Origin: an uncultured Bradyrhizobium sp.
GTDB lineage: Bacteria; Pseudomonadota; Alphaproteobacteria; Rhizobiales; Xanthobacteraceae
DNA length: 50,249 bases
Assembly (NCBI RefSeq): GCF_936928535.1
Contig: NZ_CAKZHY010000076.1
Coordinates: forward strand, 1 to 50,249
Reading direction: 5' to 3'
The translations under genes were made by a program, and so were the position numbers. Of this stretch, positions 1-13,069 are shown one piece after another (the first letter of the stretch is position 1; the number at the start of each line of letters is the position of its first letter). The notes below the pieces were generated by a model, which saw only the letters and a program-made list of their open reading frames with translations, made no database searches and had not been told where the DNA came from.

Positions 1-3
1 GGG

Positions 4-52
4 CCGTCGCCCTTCGAGGGCCGCTGAAGAAGCGGCCACCTCAGGGTGACGG
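4..52. repeat. Dispersed palindromic repeat (large hairpin)
   Basis: The sequence folds into one long hairpin. The outer arms CCGTCGCCCT and AGGGTGACGG pair over 10 positions with one G-T wobble, and the inner arms GGCCGCT (19-25) and AGCGGCC (31-37) enclose a 5-nt loop. It lies 17 nt beyond the stop codon of the minus-strand CDF gene, so it may end or stabilise the metal-efflux transcript. The pattern resembles repeats scattered through Bradyrhizobium genomes; that resemblance is from memory and was not searched. Confidence 0.6.
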
Positions 53-68
53 TGAGAGATTGGGACCC

Positions 69-5226
<5,158 letters not shown>

Positions 5227-5230
<4 letters not shown>

Positions 5231-6501
5231 CGCGCGCTCTCCCGGGCCAGCGCAAAGGGATTGCCGACGAGGCCTTCGATGGTCGCGACGCCTGCGTGGA
5301 AGTTCTGCAGCGCCTCTTGTTCGCGGAGCCGCGCCTGCGTCACGCTCGCCTGGGCGTCGAGCACTTCGAGCAGGGTAAAGCGACCCTGGCCGTAGCCTTG
5401 CGAGATCGCCTCGGCCGCCTCAGTTGCTTTGGGGATGGCGGTCTCGCGCAACACAGCGAGCTCACGCAGCGAGCCTTGGACCGAGTCATAGGCGCGTCCG
5501 GCGACCACGATCAGCGTGTTGCGGTTGGCCTCGCGCTCGGCCCGGGTCTTGGCGAGGCTTTCCTGCGCCGAGAGAATGTTGCCCTGGTTCTGGTCGAATA
5601 CGGGGATCGGCACCGAGACGGTGAGACGCACGGCGTCGTCATTGGTCTCATTGAAATGACGCCAGCCGGCCGCGATCCTGACGTCGGGATAGGGTTTGAG
5701 CCGGGCCATCAGCAGCTCGGCATTGCGCTGCGCATAAACCGCGGTCCAGCGCACCAGCTGCGGATTGGCATCGATGGCTGTGACCACCGACTGGAAGGTC
5801 GGCGGCCGTCCCGTGATGTCGAGCCGGCCGGAGACCTCGCCGAATTTTGCCAGGGGATCGCCCATCAGCACCGCAAGCTCGCGCCGGGCGCTCGCCAGCA
5901 TCGCCTTGAAGCGCTCGCGGTCGGCTTTCACCAGCGCGGAGGCAACCTCGGCGCGGCCGGTCTCGGCCGGAGAGGAGGCCCCGGCCTCGACGCGGCGATG
6001 CAGCAGCGGCGTCAGTCTATCGATTGCCGCGACCTGCTCGTCGAGGATCTGGATCCGCCGCTGCGCACTGAGCACGCTGAGGAAGGCGATCGCGGTCTCA
6101 GACAGCACTTCCAGTCTGGTCGCCTTGCGCTGGATCGCCGCAACTTCGATGCCGGCCGTGCCCGCGGCAATTCGGGCATCTCGCTTGCCGAACAACTCGA
6201 AGGCCTGGCTGATCTGGAGCGTGGTCTCGGCCGACTTCGTGCCGCGATAGATGCCGGAGCCAAACGAATTGTCCTGCTCATAGGACAGTTCCGGATTGAG
6301 CAGGGCGCCGGCCTGGATGCGCTGGCCGGTGGCGATACCGACATCACGCTCCGCCGCCGTGAGGCGGGGGCTCGCGGCCAGCGCGCGCGAGAGCGCGGCG
6401 CGCATGGTCAGGGTCTGGGCGTGCGAAGACAGCACCTGAGATGGGCTGATGAGAATAGCCATCGCGCACGCAAGGCGCGCGGCCGTCCGTCGGCAAGACA
6501 T
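5227..6501 (-). CDS. czcC: Outer-membrane channel of metal efflux pump (TolC/CzcC family)
   Basis: CzcC-like proteins form the trimeric outer-membrane exit duct. The 424-residue protein starts with a Sec signal peptide of about 29 residues ending near SHAQ. Two related halves follow, rich in Ala, Gln and Glu heptads, as in the outer-membrane efflux protein fold; AALSRALAASPRL and the tail repeat around SVTQARLREQEALQNF are typical. It is followed without a gap by czcB. The 58 nt upstream separate it from the small His-rich gene on the same strand. Confidence 0.92.
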
Positions 6502-6559
6502 GAAGGTGACCTGTGAACAAGAGCATCATGGGCGCGCGGCGCCCGGCTGATCAGTTCAA

Positions 6560-6979
6560 TCAGGACTTGGGGGGCGGGGAGTCCGTATCGGAAGCAATTC
6601 CGATCAGCGCCGACACGCGTTGCTGAACCGGCGCGGCCATGAGATCTGCAATCGCGTCGGATTGCTGCGGCTGCACGACAGCGACGGAAAAACAGCCGTG
6701 GCAGTGATGGCCTGCCAGCGCCTTGTGATCGCTATGGCCTCCATGGTCGAGGAACGATGCGATCCCCGAGCCGCCTGAGGGGCTGGTGACATCGATGTCG
6801 TGCGCGCCATGGAGCACGCCCGCAAGCAGGTACATCGTTGCAACCGCGACAGCCACCAGCCCGCGCCAGCTGCGCAGGGTCCAATAGCTACGGGGGCGGC
6901 TGATCGCGGGCACGAAATCACTCAGTTCCTGATCCGCCTCCGGTAGCATGACTGCCGGAACAGTGTCGACCCGCAACAT
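6560..6979 (-). CDS. Small membrane protein with His-rich periplasmic part, first gene of metal-efflux operon
   Basis: The 139-residue protein has one membrane segment (about residues 35-52, GLVAVAVATMYLLAGVLHG) followed by a stretch rich in His with two Cys (DHGGHSDHKALAGHHCHGC), then a short polar tail. I do not recognise a named family. The layout, one anchor plus a His/Cys-rich exported part ahead of czcC, recalls the small CzcI/CzcE-type accessory proteins of other efflux operons; that is analogy, not homology. The frame is open further upstream to 7132, but I prefer the ATG at 6979 because a hairpin with a U-tract interrupts that extension. An ATG at 6949 is also possible. Confidence 0.6.
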   Translation of the reverse strand: MLRVDTVPAVMLPEADQELSDFVPAISRPRSYWTLRSWRGLVAVAVATMYLLAGVLHGAHDIDVTSPSGGSGIASFLDHGGHSDHKALAGHHCHGCFSVAVVQPQQSDAIADLMAAPVQQRVSALIGIASDTDSPPPKS

Positions 6980-7017
6980 TGTTACGTGTGGGGAACTCGA
7001 TGTCGCACGGCAAGAAC

Positions 7018-7128
7018 GAAAAGGCCCCAGCCTGGGGCTAACCGGCTGAGGCCTCTTGTGCTCACAATCTTCATCCGTTGGGACTTGCAGAGACAATTCA
7101 GGTCCCGCTGGTTCGTTCCGCACCGCTT
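7018..7128 (-). ncRNA. Candidate structured RNA (small RNA or attenuator leader) upstream of metal-efflux operon
   Basis: On the minus strand a first hairpin (7106-7080) pairs GGGACCTG with CAAGTCCC, with one mismatch and an 11-nt loop. After a 25-nt spacer comes a second hairpin (7054-7022) pairing AGGCCTCAGCC with GGCTGGGGCCT, 11 bp with one G-U, followed directly by TTTT. The second hairpin has the form of a rho-independent terminator. The region lies about 40 nt upstream of the first gene of the efflux operon, so it is either a free small RNA or a leader that can stop transcription. A 30-codon frame (ATG at 7074, TAA ending at 6982) runs through the terminator and stops 2 nt before the next ATG. 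The 5' end is a guess. Confidence 0.45.
7022..7054 (-). terminator. Rho-independent terminator (minus strand)
   Basis: An 11-bp stem (AGGCCTCAGCC with GGCTGGGGCCT, one G-U pair) and an 11-nt loop are followed by four U residues in the minus-strand transcript. It lies just upstream of the metal-efflux operon. Confidence 0.6.
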
Positions 7129-7195
7129 GCAAAATTTAGGAACGTTCTCCGCTCCCCCTCATTAGCGCCCCGGAGCTGATGAGGAGGAAGGGACT

Positions 7196-7270
7196 ATGGA
7201 CGGACTGATCTATCTGATCGGCCTGATCGTCGTGATCATGGCGATCTTGTCGTTCTTCGGCCTGCGTTGA
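7196..7270 (+). CDS. 24-residue hydrophobic peptide
   Basis: The ATG at 7196 is preceded by GAGGAGGAAGGG, a strong ribosome-binding site, and opens a 24-codon frame (MDGLIYLIGLIVVIMAILSF and four more residues) that is almost entirely one membrane helix. The stop is 10 nt before the next start, so it probably forms a two-gene unit with the membrane protein downstream. The strong SD and the uninterrupted hydrophobic run argue for a real small membrane peptide rather than chance. Its function is unknown. Confidence 0.55.
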   Translation: MDGLIYLIGLIVVIMAILSFFGLR

Positions 7271-7280
7271 GAGACCTGCT

Positions 7281-8174
7281 ATGGCGATCGAAACTCTCAT
7301 GCAGGATAATGTGACGGAGGGCGGCTTCATCGCCGCCGAGGAGCGGCGGAGCATCCAGTGGAGCTCCGTCATCGCCGGCGCTTTTGCGTCGGGCGCAATG
7401 TCGTTCATTCTGGTCAGCTTTGGCGTGGCCATCGGCCTCGGTGTCAGCTCGGCCTCGCCGACCTGGCGCGATGCCTCGTCCGCGCTGGCTCTGTTGTCCG
7501 GACTGTATCTGATCATCCAGGCGATCGTCAGTTTTGGCTTCGGCGGCTACATCGCCGGCCGCACGGCTCGGCCGGCGCCCGCCTTGGCAACGATCGAGGA
7601 GGACGGCGAGCGGCGCGACGGGCTGCACGGGCTGACGTCATGGGCGCTCGCCGTGTTGATCGGTGCGGCGCTGCTGGCGATCATCGGTGCGGCGGCGCTC
7701 GACCGGTCTCCGATGCGCAGCGGAGCCGGCAATGCGACCTCCGCCGAGCCTTTGCTCAGCTATGAGCTCGACAAGCTATTCCGCGCCCCACGCCGGCCAC
7801 CTAACACCGACATGCGGGAAGCCCGTGCCGAAGCCGGCCGTATTCTGATGACCACATCGAGCCACAGTGGCATCAGCGTCGATGATCGCGCCTATCTGAT
7901 TCAGCAGGTTGCCGCGCTGACGGGATTGGGTGCGCCCGACGCCGAACGGCGTGTCGATGCTTCGATCGTCGAGGCCCATGCCGCAATCAGCCGCGCCAGG
8001 CGCAATTCCGTGATCGTCGCCTTCTCGATTGCAGCGGCGGCGCTGATCGGCGCCGCGGTGGCCTGGGCCGCGGCCGTGGCGGGTGGGCGGCACCGCGATG
8101 GCGAGCCGCTGCCGAACTGGATGGCAAGCTCCAACCGCTTCCATCGCAGGCGGCGCGCGATGCCGGTGCCGTAA
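7281..8174 (+). CDS. Hypothetical multi-pass membrane protein
   Basis: The 297-residue protein has a short polar N-terminus, two membrane helices (about residues 30-55 and 70-95, with Gly/Ala/Ser packing faces such as GAFASGAMSF and FGFGGYIAG), a third near 120-140, a long soluble segment (about 145-235) and a last helix near 235-260, ending in a basic tail. The opening Ile-Gln-Trp-Ser-Ser-Val-Ile-Ala-Gly-Ala segment is seen in conserved hypothetical proteins of Rhizobiales that are sometimes labelled PhnA-like. I do not see a phosphonate-related domain. It follows the 24-residue peptide by 10 nt and ends facing pepT. Confidence 0.75.
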   Translation: MAIETLMQDNVTEGGFIAAEERRSIQWSSVIAGAFASGAMSFILVSFGVAIGLGVSSASPTWRDASSALALLSGLYLIIQAIVSFGFGGYIAGRTARPAPALATIEEDGERRDGLHGLTSWALAVLIGAALLAIIGAAALDRSPMRSGAGNATSAEPLLSYELDKLFRAPRRPPNTDMREARAEAGRILMTTSSHSGISVDDRAYLIQQVAALTGLGAPDAERRVDASIVEAHAAISRARRNSVIVAFSIAAAALIGAAVAWAAAVAGGRHRDGEPLPNWMASSNRFHRRRRAMPVP

Positions 8175-8175
8175 A

Positions 8176-8198
8176 GGAGAAGGCCTTAGGCCTTCTCC
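8176..8198. terminator. Bidirectional hairpin between convergent genes
   Basis: A perfect 10-bp stem (GGAGAAGGCC / GGCCTTCTCC) has a 3-nt loop. The loop TTA is the pepT stop codon read on the other strand, so the hairpin overlaps the last codons of pepT and starts 2 nt after the stop of the plus-strand gene. On the minus strand it is followed by TTTACGG, a weak U-tract. It probably serves both genes. Confidence 0.6.
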
Positions 8199-9433
8199 TC
8201 CCAGATCATCGCCAGATGCACGATGGTCTGGACGGCCTTTTCCATGTCCTGCCGGCTCACCCATTCGAGCCGCGAGTGAAACGCGTGCTCGCCGGCGAAG
8301 ATGTTGGGGCAGGGCAGGCCCATGAAGGAGAGGCGCGAGCCGTCGGTGCCGCCGCGGATCGCGGTGCGCATCGGGCGCAGGCCGGCCCGGCGGATCGCCT
8401 CGATCGCATATTCGAGGATATGCGGGTACCGATCGATCACCTGCTTCATGTTGCGGTACTGCTCTCGCACCTCGAACTTGTAGGTCGAGCGCGGGTAGTC
8501 CTTCATCACGTCCTTGACGATGCCCTCGAGCAGGGCCTCCTTTTCCTTCAGCCCTTCCTCGGTGAAGTCGCGGACGATGAAGGAGAGCCTCGCCTGTTCC
8601 AGCGCGCCTTCGATGCCGACCGGATGCAAGAAGCCCTGCTTGCCTGAGGTCGTCTCGGGCGAGCAGCCCTCCTTCGGCAGACGCTCGACGATGGCAGCGG
8701 CGATCTTGATGGCGTGCTCCATCTTGCCCTTGGCGTATCCAGGATGCGCGCTGACGCCCGTGATGGTGATGGTGGCGCCGTCGGCGGAGAAGGTTTCGTC
8801 CTCGACGCTGCCGGCGCTCTCGCCGTCCATGGTGTAGCCGAAGTCGGCGCCAAGCTTCTTGATGTCGACATTGTCGACGCCGCGGCCGATCTCTTCATCC
8901 GGCGTGAACAGGATCTTGATGGTGCCGTGCTTCACATCGGGATTGTTGATGAAGAAATGCGCGGCATCCATGATCTCGGCGACACCTGCCTTGTTGTCGG
9001 CGCCGAGTAGCGTGGTGCCGTCGGTGGTGATGATGTCGTTGCCGATCTGGTTCTTCAGCGCGTGATGCTCGGTGAAGCGGATCACCTGGGTGATGTCGCC
9101 GGGCAAGGTGATGTCGCCGCCGCGATAGTTCTTCACGACCTGCGGCTTGACACCTTTGCCGGTGACGTCGGGCGACGTGTCCATGTGCGAGCAGAAGCAG
9201 ATCACCGGCACCTTCTTGTCGGTGTTTGCCGGGATCGTCGCGTAGACGTAGCCATAATCGTCGAGATGAGCATCCGTGATGCCCATGGCCTTCAGCTCGG
9301 TGACGAGAACGCGGCCGAGATCCTTTTGCTTCTCGGTCGAGGGCGAGGCCGGGGAATGCGGATCGGATTGGGTGTCGATGGTGACATAGCGCAGGAAGCG
9401 CTCGGTCACGGTATGCGTGAAGGTCAGGGACAT
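8186..9433 (-). CDS. pepT: Peptidase T (tripeptide aminopeptidase, M20B family)
   Basis: PepT is a cytosolic di-zinc aminopeptidase that removes the N-terminal residue of tripeptides. The 415 residues match the usual 405-415. Metal-ligand and catalytic motifs are present: CSHMDTSPD (His and Asp), LLGADNKAGVAEIM (bridging Asp), FTPDEEIGRG (catalytic Glu pair), YTMDGESAG, and the C-terminal IRGGTDGSRLSFMGLPCPN with EHAFHSR. No signal peptide is present. It is transcribed alone; the upstream region has a divergent orientation to nothing obvious, and the HU gene lies 118 nt upstream on the same strand. Confidence 0.96.
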   Translation of the reverse strand: MSLTFTHTVTERFLRYVTIDTQSDPHSPASPSTEKQKDLGRVLVTELKAMGITDAHLDDYGYVYATIPANTDKKVPVICFCSHMDTSPDVTGKGVKPQVVKNYRGGDITLPGDITQVIRFTEHHALKNQIGNDIITTDGTTLLGADNKAGVAEIMDAAHFFINNPDVKHGTIKILFTPDEEIGRGVDNVDIKKLGADFGYTMDGESAGSVEDETFSADGATITITGVSAHPGYAKGKMEHAIKIAAAIVERLPKEGCSPETTSGKQGFLHPVGIEGALEQARLSFIVRDFTEEGLKEKEALLEGIVKDVMKDYPRSTYKFEVREQYRNMKQVIDRYPHILEYAIEAIRRAGLRPMRTAIRGGTDGSRLSFMGLPCPNIFAGEHAFHSRLEWVSRQDMEKAVQTIVHLAMIWEEKA

Positions 9434-9551
9434 TTCTGGTCAAACCGCCGGGGCTTTGGGGGAGCAGGTGTTGGGAAGCAGCGGGTATACCAGAAAGCGG
9501 GCGGCGTTGCGGCACCAGCGACGCCGGTCAGGCTTAACGAAGCGTAAGCGC

Positions 9552-9881
9552 TCAGATCGCCTCTTTCAGCTCCTTGACCGGGCGGAACGCGACCTTCTTG
9601 CTGGCCTTGATGTGGATGGCTTCGCCCGTGGCCGGATTACGGCCGGTGCGGGCGGCGCGCTTGCGGACCTGGAGGATGCCGAGCCCGACGATGCGGACGC
9701 GGTCGCCCTTCTTGAGGTGCTTGGTGATCAGGTCGACCATGTCGGTCAGGACCGCCTCGGCGCGCTTCTTCGAGAGGTCCTGGCTTTCCGCGATATCGGC
9801 GGCCAGGTGCTTTAGAGTGACGGTGGCGGGAGCGGCTGCCTTCTTCGCCGAATCCTTCTTACCCGAGTCCTTCTTACCCAT
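9552..9881 (-). CDS. HU-family DNA-binding protein with Lys-rich N-terminal tail
   Basis: HU/IHF proteins bend and compact DNA as dimers. The 109-residue protein has the conserved body, with the DNA-binding arm signature around GDRVRIVGLGILQVRKRAAR and the turn GRNPATGEAIHI, then KKVAFRPVKELKEAI. Unlike ordinary 90-residue HU it carries about 20 extra residues at the N-terminus with a repeated Lys-Lys-Asp-Ser unit and an Ala-rich hinge (MGKKDSGKKDSAKKAAAPAT). The start at 9881 is supported by GAGGAGG 7 nt upstream; the frame is open further upstream but without homology. Confidence 0.93.
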   Translation of the reverse strand: MGKKDSGKKDSAKKAAAPATVTLKHLAADIAESQDLSKKRAEAVLTDMVDLITKHLKKGDRVRIVGLGILQVRKRAARTGRNPATGEAIHIKASKKVAFRPVKELKEAI

Positions 9882-10113
9882 GTCTGGCCTCCTCGATTCT
9901 TGCGGGGTCACGGGGAGAGGGCCTCGGAACCTTGCAAGTGACGGAAGGCGTAGACGATTCGGGACCGGACTGACTACATCGCGGGGCGAGGAAGGGCTGA
10001 TCCCCGCACGTTGACGGTGCGACACGGGACTATTCCGGCTGTGGATGCCAACGTCCTTGACTTCACAATGTCACGCCTTTAAGTCCCCCCTCGTTCCGCG
10101 GACATCGCGTCAC

Positions 10114-10190
<77 letters not shown>

Positions 10191-10330
10191 TTTTTGGCGG
10201 ACTTCTTCAGCCCCCTCGCATCCGACATCAGAATCCACACCACGCTGCGGTGCGATTCTGGCCGTCGGGCGATGAATTCACTTGGTCTCTCAAAGTCTTG
10301 GACGCTGATCTTCAGCTGACGCCGGAAAGC

Positions 10331-10351
10331 AAAAGGCCGCCCAAGGCGGCC
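10331..10351 (-). terminator. Rho-independent terminator
   Basis: GGCCGCC and GGCGGCC form a perfect 7-bp stem with a 3-nt loop. In the minus-strand transcript it is followed by UUUUGCUUU. It lies 33 nt after the stop of the small membrane gene at 10384-10587. Confidence 0.75.
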
Positions 10352-10383
10352 ATTGCATTCCAAATCGGACCTTTTTCTCGCAA

Positions 10384-10587
10384 TCAGCGGATCTCGGAGG
10401 TCCCCGAGCTCGTGATCGCCACCGGCTTGCCGGCCTTGATCACGTGGGTGGACTGGGCGGTCTGGCTGAATTCGGCATTGGTGCGGGCTGCGATCCCGAA
10501 AGCGGCCACAGCGATGCCGGCCACCAGCGCCACCACCACGATCTTCAGGTGGGTACCCCGATCTGCAGAGTGAATTGAGTGGTTCAT
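10384..10587 (-). CDS. Small single-helix membrane or exported protein
   Basis: The 67-residue protein has a polar start, one hydrophobic segment (about residues 15-34, LKIVVVALVAGIAVAAFGIA) and a short hydrophilic tail with Ser and Thr. GGGAGG stands 6 nt before the ATG, and a clear terminator follows, so this is a free-standing gene. I do not recognise its family. It could be a membrane-anchored peptide or, if the segment is cleaved, a 30-residue exported peptide. Confidence 0.7.
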   Translation of the reverse strand: MNHSIHSADRGTHLKIVVVALVAGIAVAAFGIAARTNAEFSQTAQSTHVIKAGKPVAITSSGTSEIR

Positions 10588-10804
10588 CGAAGCCTCCCGA
10601 CGGGCTTTGGCGCCGTCTGTAGCTTCATGTCTTAAGGACCATCTGTTTCCGGATCGTTTCGCGGGTTCCGCAAAATGGTTTCATCTGTGGCAATTTTGCT
10701 GCTTTCCATCGCGCAGTCTTACCTGCCGCGTAATCGCACATGCCCCGTCCGTTCGTCATGATCGCTCCCATCGGCCGCGAACAATCCGGCGAGGGAGAAG
10801 CATC

Positions 10805-11710
10805 ATGAACCGTCGAACCGTGCTCGAAGCCAGTTTTCTCGGAACCGCTTTGGCGGCGACGTCGGGCGCCAGCGCGTCAGCGGCGGCTCAGCCGGCTGCG
10901 CGATCGCCCTATGTGACTGCCAGGGACGGCACGAAGCTGTTCGTGCAGGACTGGGGCAACGGAAAGCCTGTGCTGCTGCTGTCGGCCTGGACCTTCAATG
11001 GCAGCGCCTGGGGCACCCAGATCGCAGCGCTGAACGAGAAAGGCTTTCGCTGTATCGCGCCCGACCGGCGCGGCCACGGCCGGTCCGAGATGCCGTCATC
11101 GGGCTACGATTTGGAGACGCTGACCAATGACGTCGCTGACATCATCGAGGCGCGCGATCTGAGCGACGTCACCCTGGTCGGTTTCTCCATGGGGACGAAC
11201 GAGGCGGTGAACTATCTGGGGCGATACGGCTCGGACCGGATCGCAAGGCTGGTGCTGGTCTCACCGACAACGCCGTTCCTGGTCAAGACCGAGGACAATC
11301 CGGATGCGGTCCCGATGGCGATGATCGAGGCCGACAACGCGGCCGTCGCGCGCGACTTCGCCAAATGGATCGCAGCGAATGAAGCGCCGTTCTTCCTGCC
11401 CGAGACACCGGAGATCACGCGGACCTGGATCCGCGAGATGATGCTGAGCGTGCCGCTGCCGGTGGCGCTGGCGTGCCGCAAGGCAATCAGCTTCGCCGAT
11501 CTCCGTGCCGCCGCGGCGAAGATCGATCGCCCGACGCTGATCCTTCATGGCGACAAGGATGCCAGCGCGCCGCTGCCCTTGACCGGCGCCAAGACTGCAA
11601 AGCTGATCAAGGGCAGCAAGCTGACCATCTACGAGGGCGGACCGCATCCGCTGCCGCTGACACATGGCGAGCGGGTGATTGCGGACATGCTGGCGTTCAT
11701 GGCCGCCTGA
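10805..11710 (+). CDS. Alpha/beta hydrolase with Tat-like signal
   Basis: The 301-residue protein has a twin-Arg leader (NRRTVLEA followed by a hydrophobic stretch to about residue 30), which suggests Tat export. The body is a standard alpha/beta hydrolase: oxyanion-loop region LLLSAWTFNGSAWG, nucleophile elbow GFSMG, acid residue in LHGDKDAS and terminal His in GGPHPLPLTH. It resembles the non-haem chloroperoxidase/esterase branch. The ATG at 10805 follows GAGGGAGAAG; the frame is open 66 codons upstream, but that part shows no signal or homology. It ends 6 nt from the convergent MFS gene. The substrate is unknown. Confidence 0.88.
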   Translation: MNRRTVLEASFLGTALAATSGASASAAAQPAARSPYVTARDGTKLFVQDWGNGKPVLLLSAWTFNGSAWGTQIAALNEKGFRCIAPDRRGHGRSEMPSSGYDLETLTNDVADIIEARDLSDVTLVGFSMGTNEAVNYLGRYGSDRIARLVLVSPTTPFLVKTEDNPDAVPMAMIEADNAAVARDFAKWIAANEAPFFLPETPEITRTWIREMMLSVPLPVALACRKAISFADLRAAAAKIDRPTLILHGDKDASAPLPLTGAKTAKLIKGSKLTIYEGGPHPLPLTHGERVIADMLAFMAA

Positions 11711-11716
11711 GCGGGC

Positions 11717-13009
11717 TCAACTCGCCCTGACGATGTCGGCGCGGATGGTCCGCGCCGCCCAGACGAACAGCAACGCGCCGAGCGTGGTCGTGACTGCCGC
11801 CGAGAGCAGGGAATAGCGCACGGCGTCCGCGCCGTACGCGCCCTTCAGCGCGTCATTAACCACGCCGACGGCGAGGGGGCCGACGCCCTGGCCGAAGCAG
11901 GTCGCGGTGAGCGCGATCAGCGCCGAAGCCAGCGCCCGCATGCTCGGTTTTGCAACCGTCTGCGCGATCGCAAAGATCGGGCCGAGATGGAAGCCGACCA
12001 GGAACGAGGTCAGCGCCAGCATGGCGACCATCATCGCAAAATCCTGCGTCAGCATGCACACAGCAAAGACGGGGCCGGCGAGGCCCGAGGTGATCGCCGG
12101 CGCCCACAGCTTCCAGCGGTCGTCGCGGCGGCTCACTTGCGCCACCATGAAGCCGCCGAGCAGGGTGCCCGCCATGCCGGCGAGGCCCTTGAAGGTGCCG
12201 GCGTAGGTGCCGATCTCGGCGCTCGACAAATGATGCACGCGCGCCAGGAACGGCGGGATCCAGGCGGCCGTGGCGTAGTTCGTGTAGGTCGTGAGACAGA
12301 AGCCGACCAGCACGATCACAAAACTTTGCTGCGAGGCGAGGAAGCGCAGCGTCGGTCCGAGCGGCTCGGGCACGAAGCTTTCCTGCATCGCGCCGCGCTT
12401 CGGCTCGGAGATCGTCAGCCACAGGATAGCCGCCAGCAGGATGCCGGGCAGGCCCGCGACGTAGAAGGCCATCCGCCAGCCATAGTGCTGGTTGATATAG
12501 CCACCGATGAAATAGCCGAGAAAGACGCCGAGATAGGTGCCGATGGCGTAGATGCCGAGCGCGCGCGGGCGCTCGTTCTTGGCAAAGAGGTCGGCGACGA
12601 TCGATTGCGAGGCCGGTGAGCCCGCGGATTCGCCGATGCCGACGCCGATCCTCGCAAACGCGAGCGCCGTCACGCTCGACGCGGCGCCGCACAGCGCCGT
12701 CATCGCGCTCCAGAACGCGAACGCCAGCGCCACGATGTTGCGGCGGTTGAGCCGGTCGGCGACGCGTGCGATGGGAATGCCGAGCAACGAATAAAACAGC
12801 GCGAAGCCGAAGCCCGCGAGCAGGCCCATCATGGTGTCGCTGAGCTGGAACTCCTTCTTGATCGGCTCGATCAGGACATTGAAGATCGTGCGGTCGAGAA
12901 AGTTCAGCGCGTAGATGGTGGTGAGCAGGGCCAGCACGTAATAGCGCCGCGCCGTGGGTTTCTCCGCGGCGGTCGTCTGCACCGACATTTGTGACGTCAT
13001 CTCGACCAT
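11717..13009 (-). CDS. Major facilitator superfamily transporter
   Basis: The 430-residue, 12-helix permease shows the MFS loop 2-3 signature GIPIARVADRLNRRN and the segment NFLDRTIFNVLIEPIKKEF near the start, as in spinster-like and aromatic-acid type carriers. It lies 60 nt after the Rieske oxygenase on the same strand, so it probably imports that enzyme's substrate or exports its product. The start is uncertain: ATG at 13009, ATG at 13000 or an in-frame TTG at 13021. GGGGGGAG lies between the TTG and the first ATG. Confidence 0.9.
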   Translation of the reverse strand: MVEMTSQMSVQTTAAEKPTARRYYVLALLTTIYALNFLDRTIFNVLIEPIKKEFQLSDTMMGLLAGFGFALFYSLLGIPIARVADRLNRRNIVALAFAFWSAMTALCGAASSVTALAFARIGVGIGESAGSPASQSIVADLFAKNERPRALGIYAIGTYLGVFLGYFIGGYINQHYGWRMAFYVAGLPGILLAAILWLTISEPKRGAMQESFVPEPLGPTLRFLASQQSFVIVLVGFCLTTYTNYATAAWIPPFLARVHHLSSAEIGTYAGTFKGLAGMAGTLLGGFMVAQVSRRDDRWKLWAPAITSGLAGPVFAVCMLTQDFAMMVAMLALTSFLVGFHLGPIFAIAQTVAKPSMRALASALIALTATCFGQGVGPLAVGVVNDALKGAYGADAVRYSLLSAAVTTTLGALLFVWAARTIRADIVRAS

Positions 13010-13069
13010 CGCTCCCCCCAATGTGTCTTTGTTATCGTTGTCGGTCCAGCCCCCGATCGGAGCGGGAGA

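Noticed and set aside
6980..7132. N-terminal extension of the His-rich small protein up to 7132
   Set aside because: The extension would cross two stable hairpins and a U-tract, and its sequence has no membrane or domain character.
6979..7140. A NiCo or other known metal riboswitch upstream of the efflux operon
   Set aside because: The two hairpins do not show the four-way junction or conserved segments I would expect for that class.
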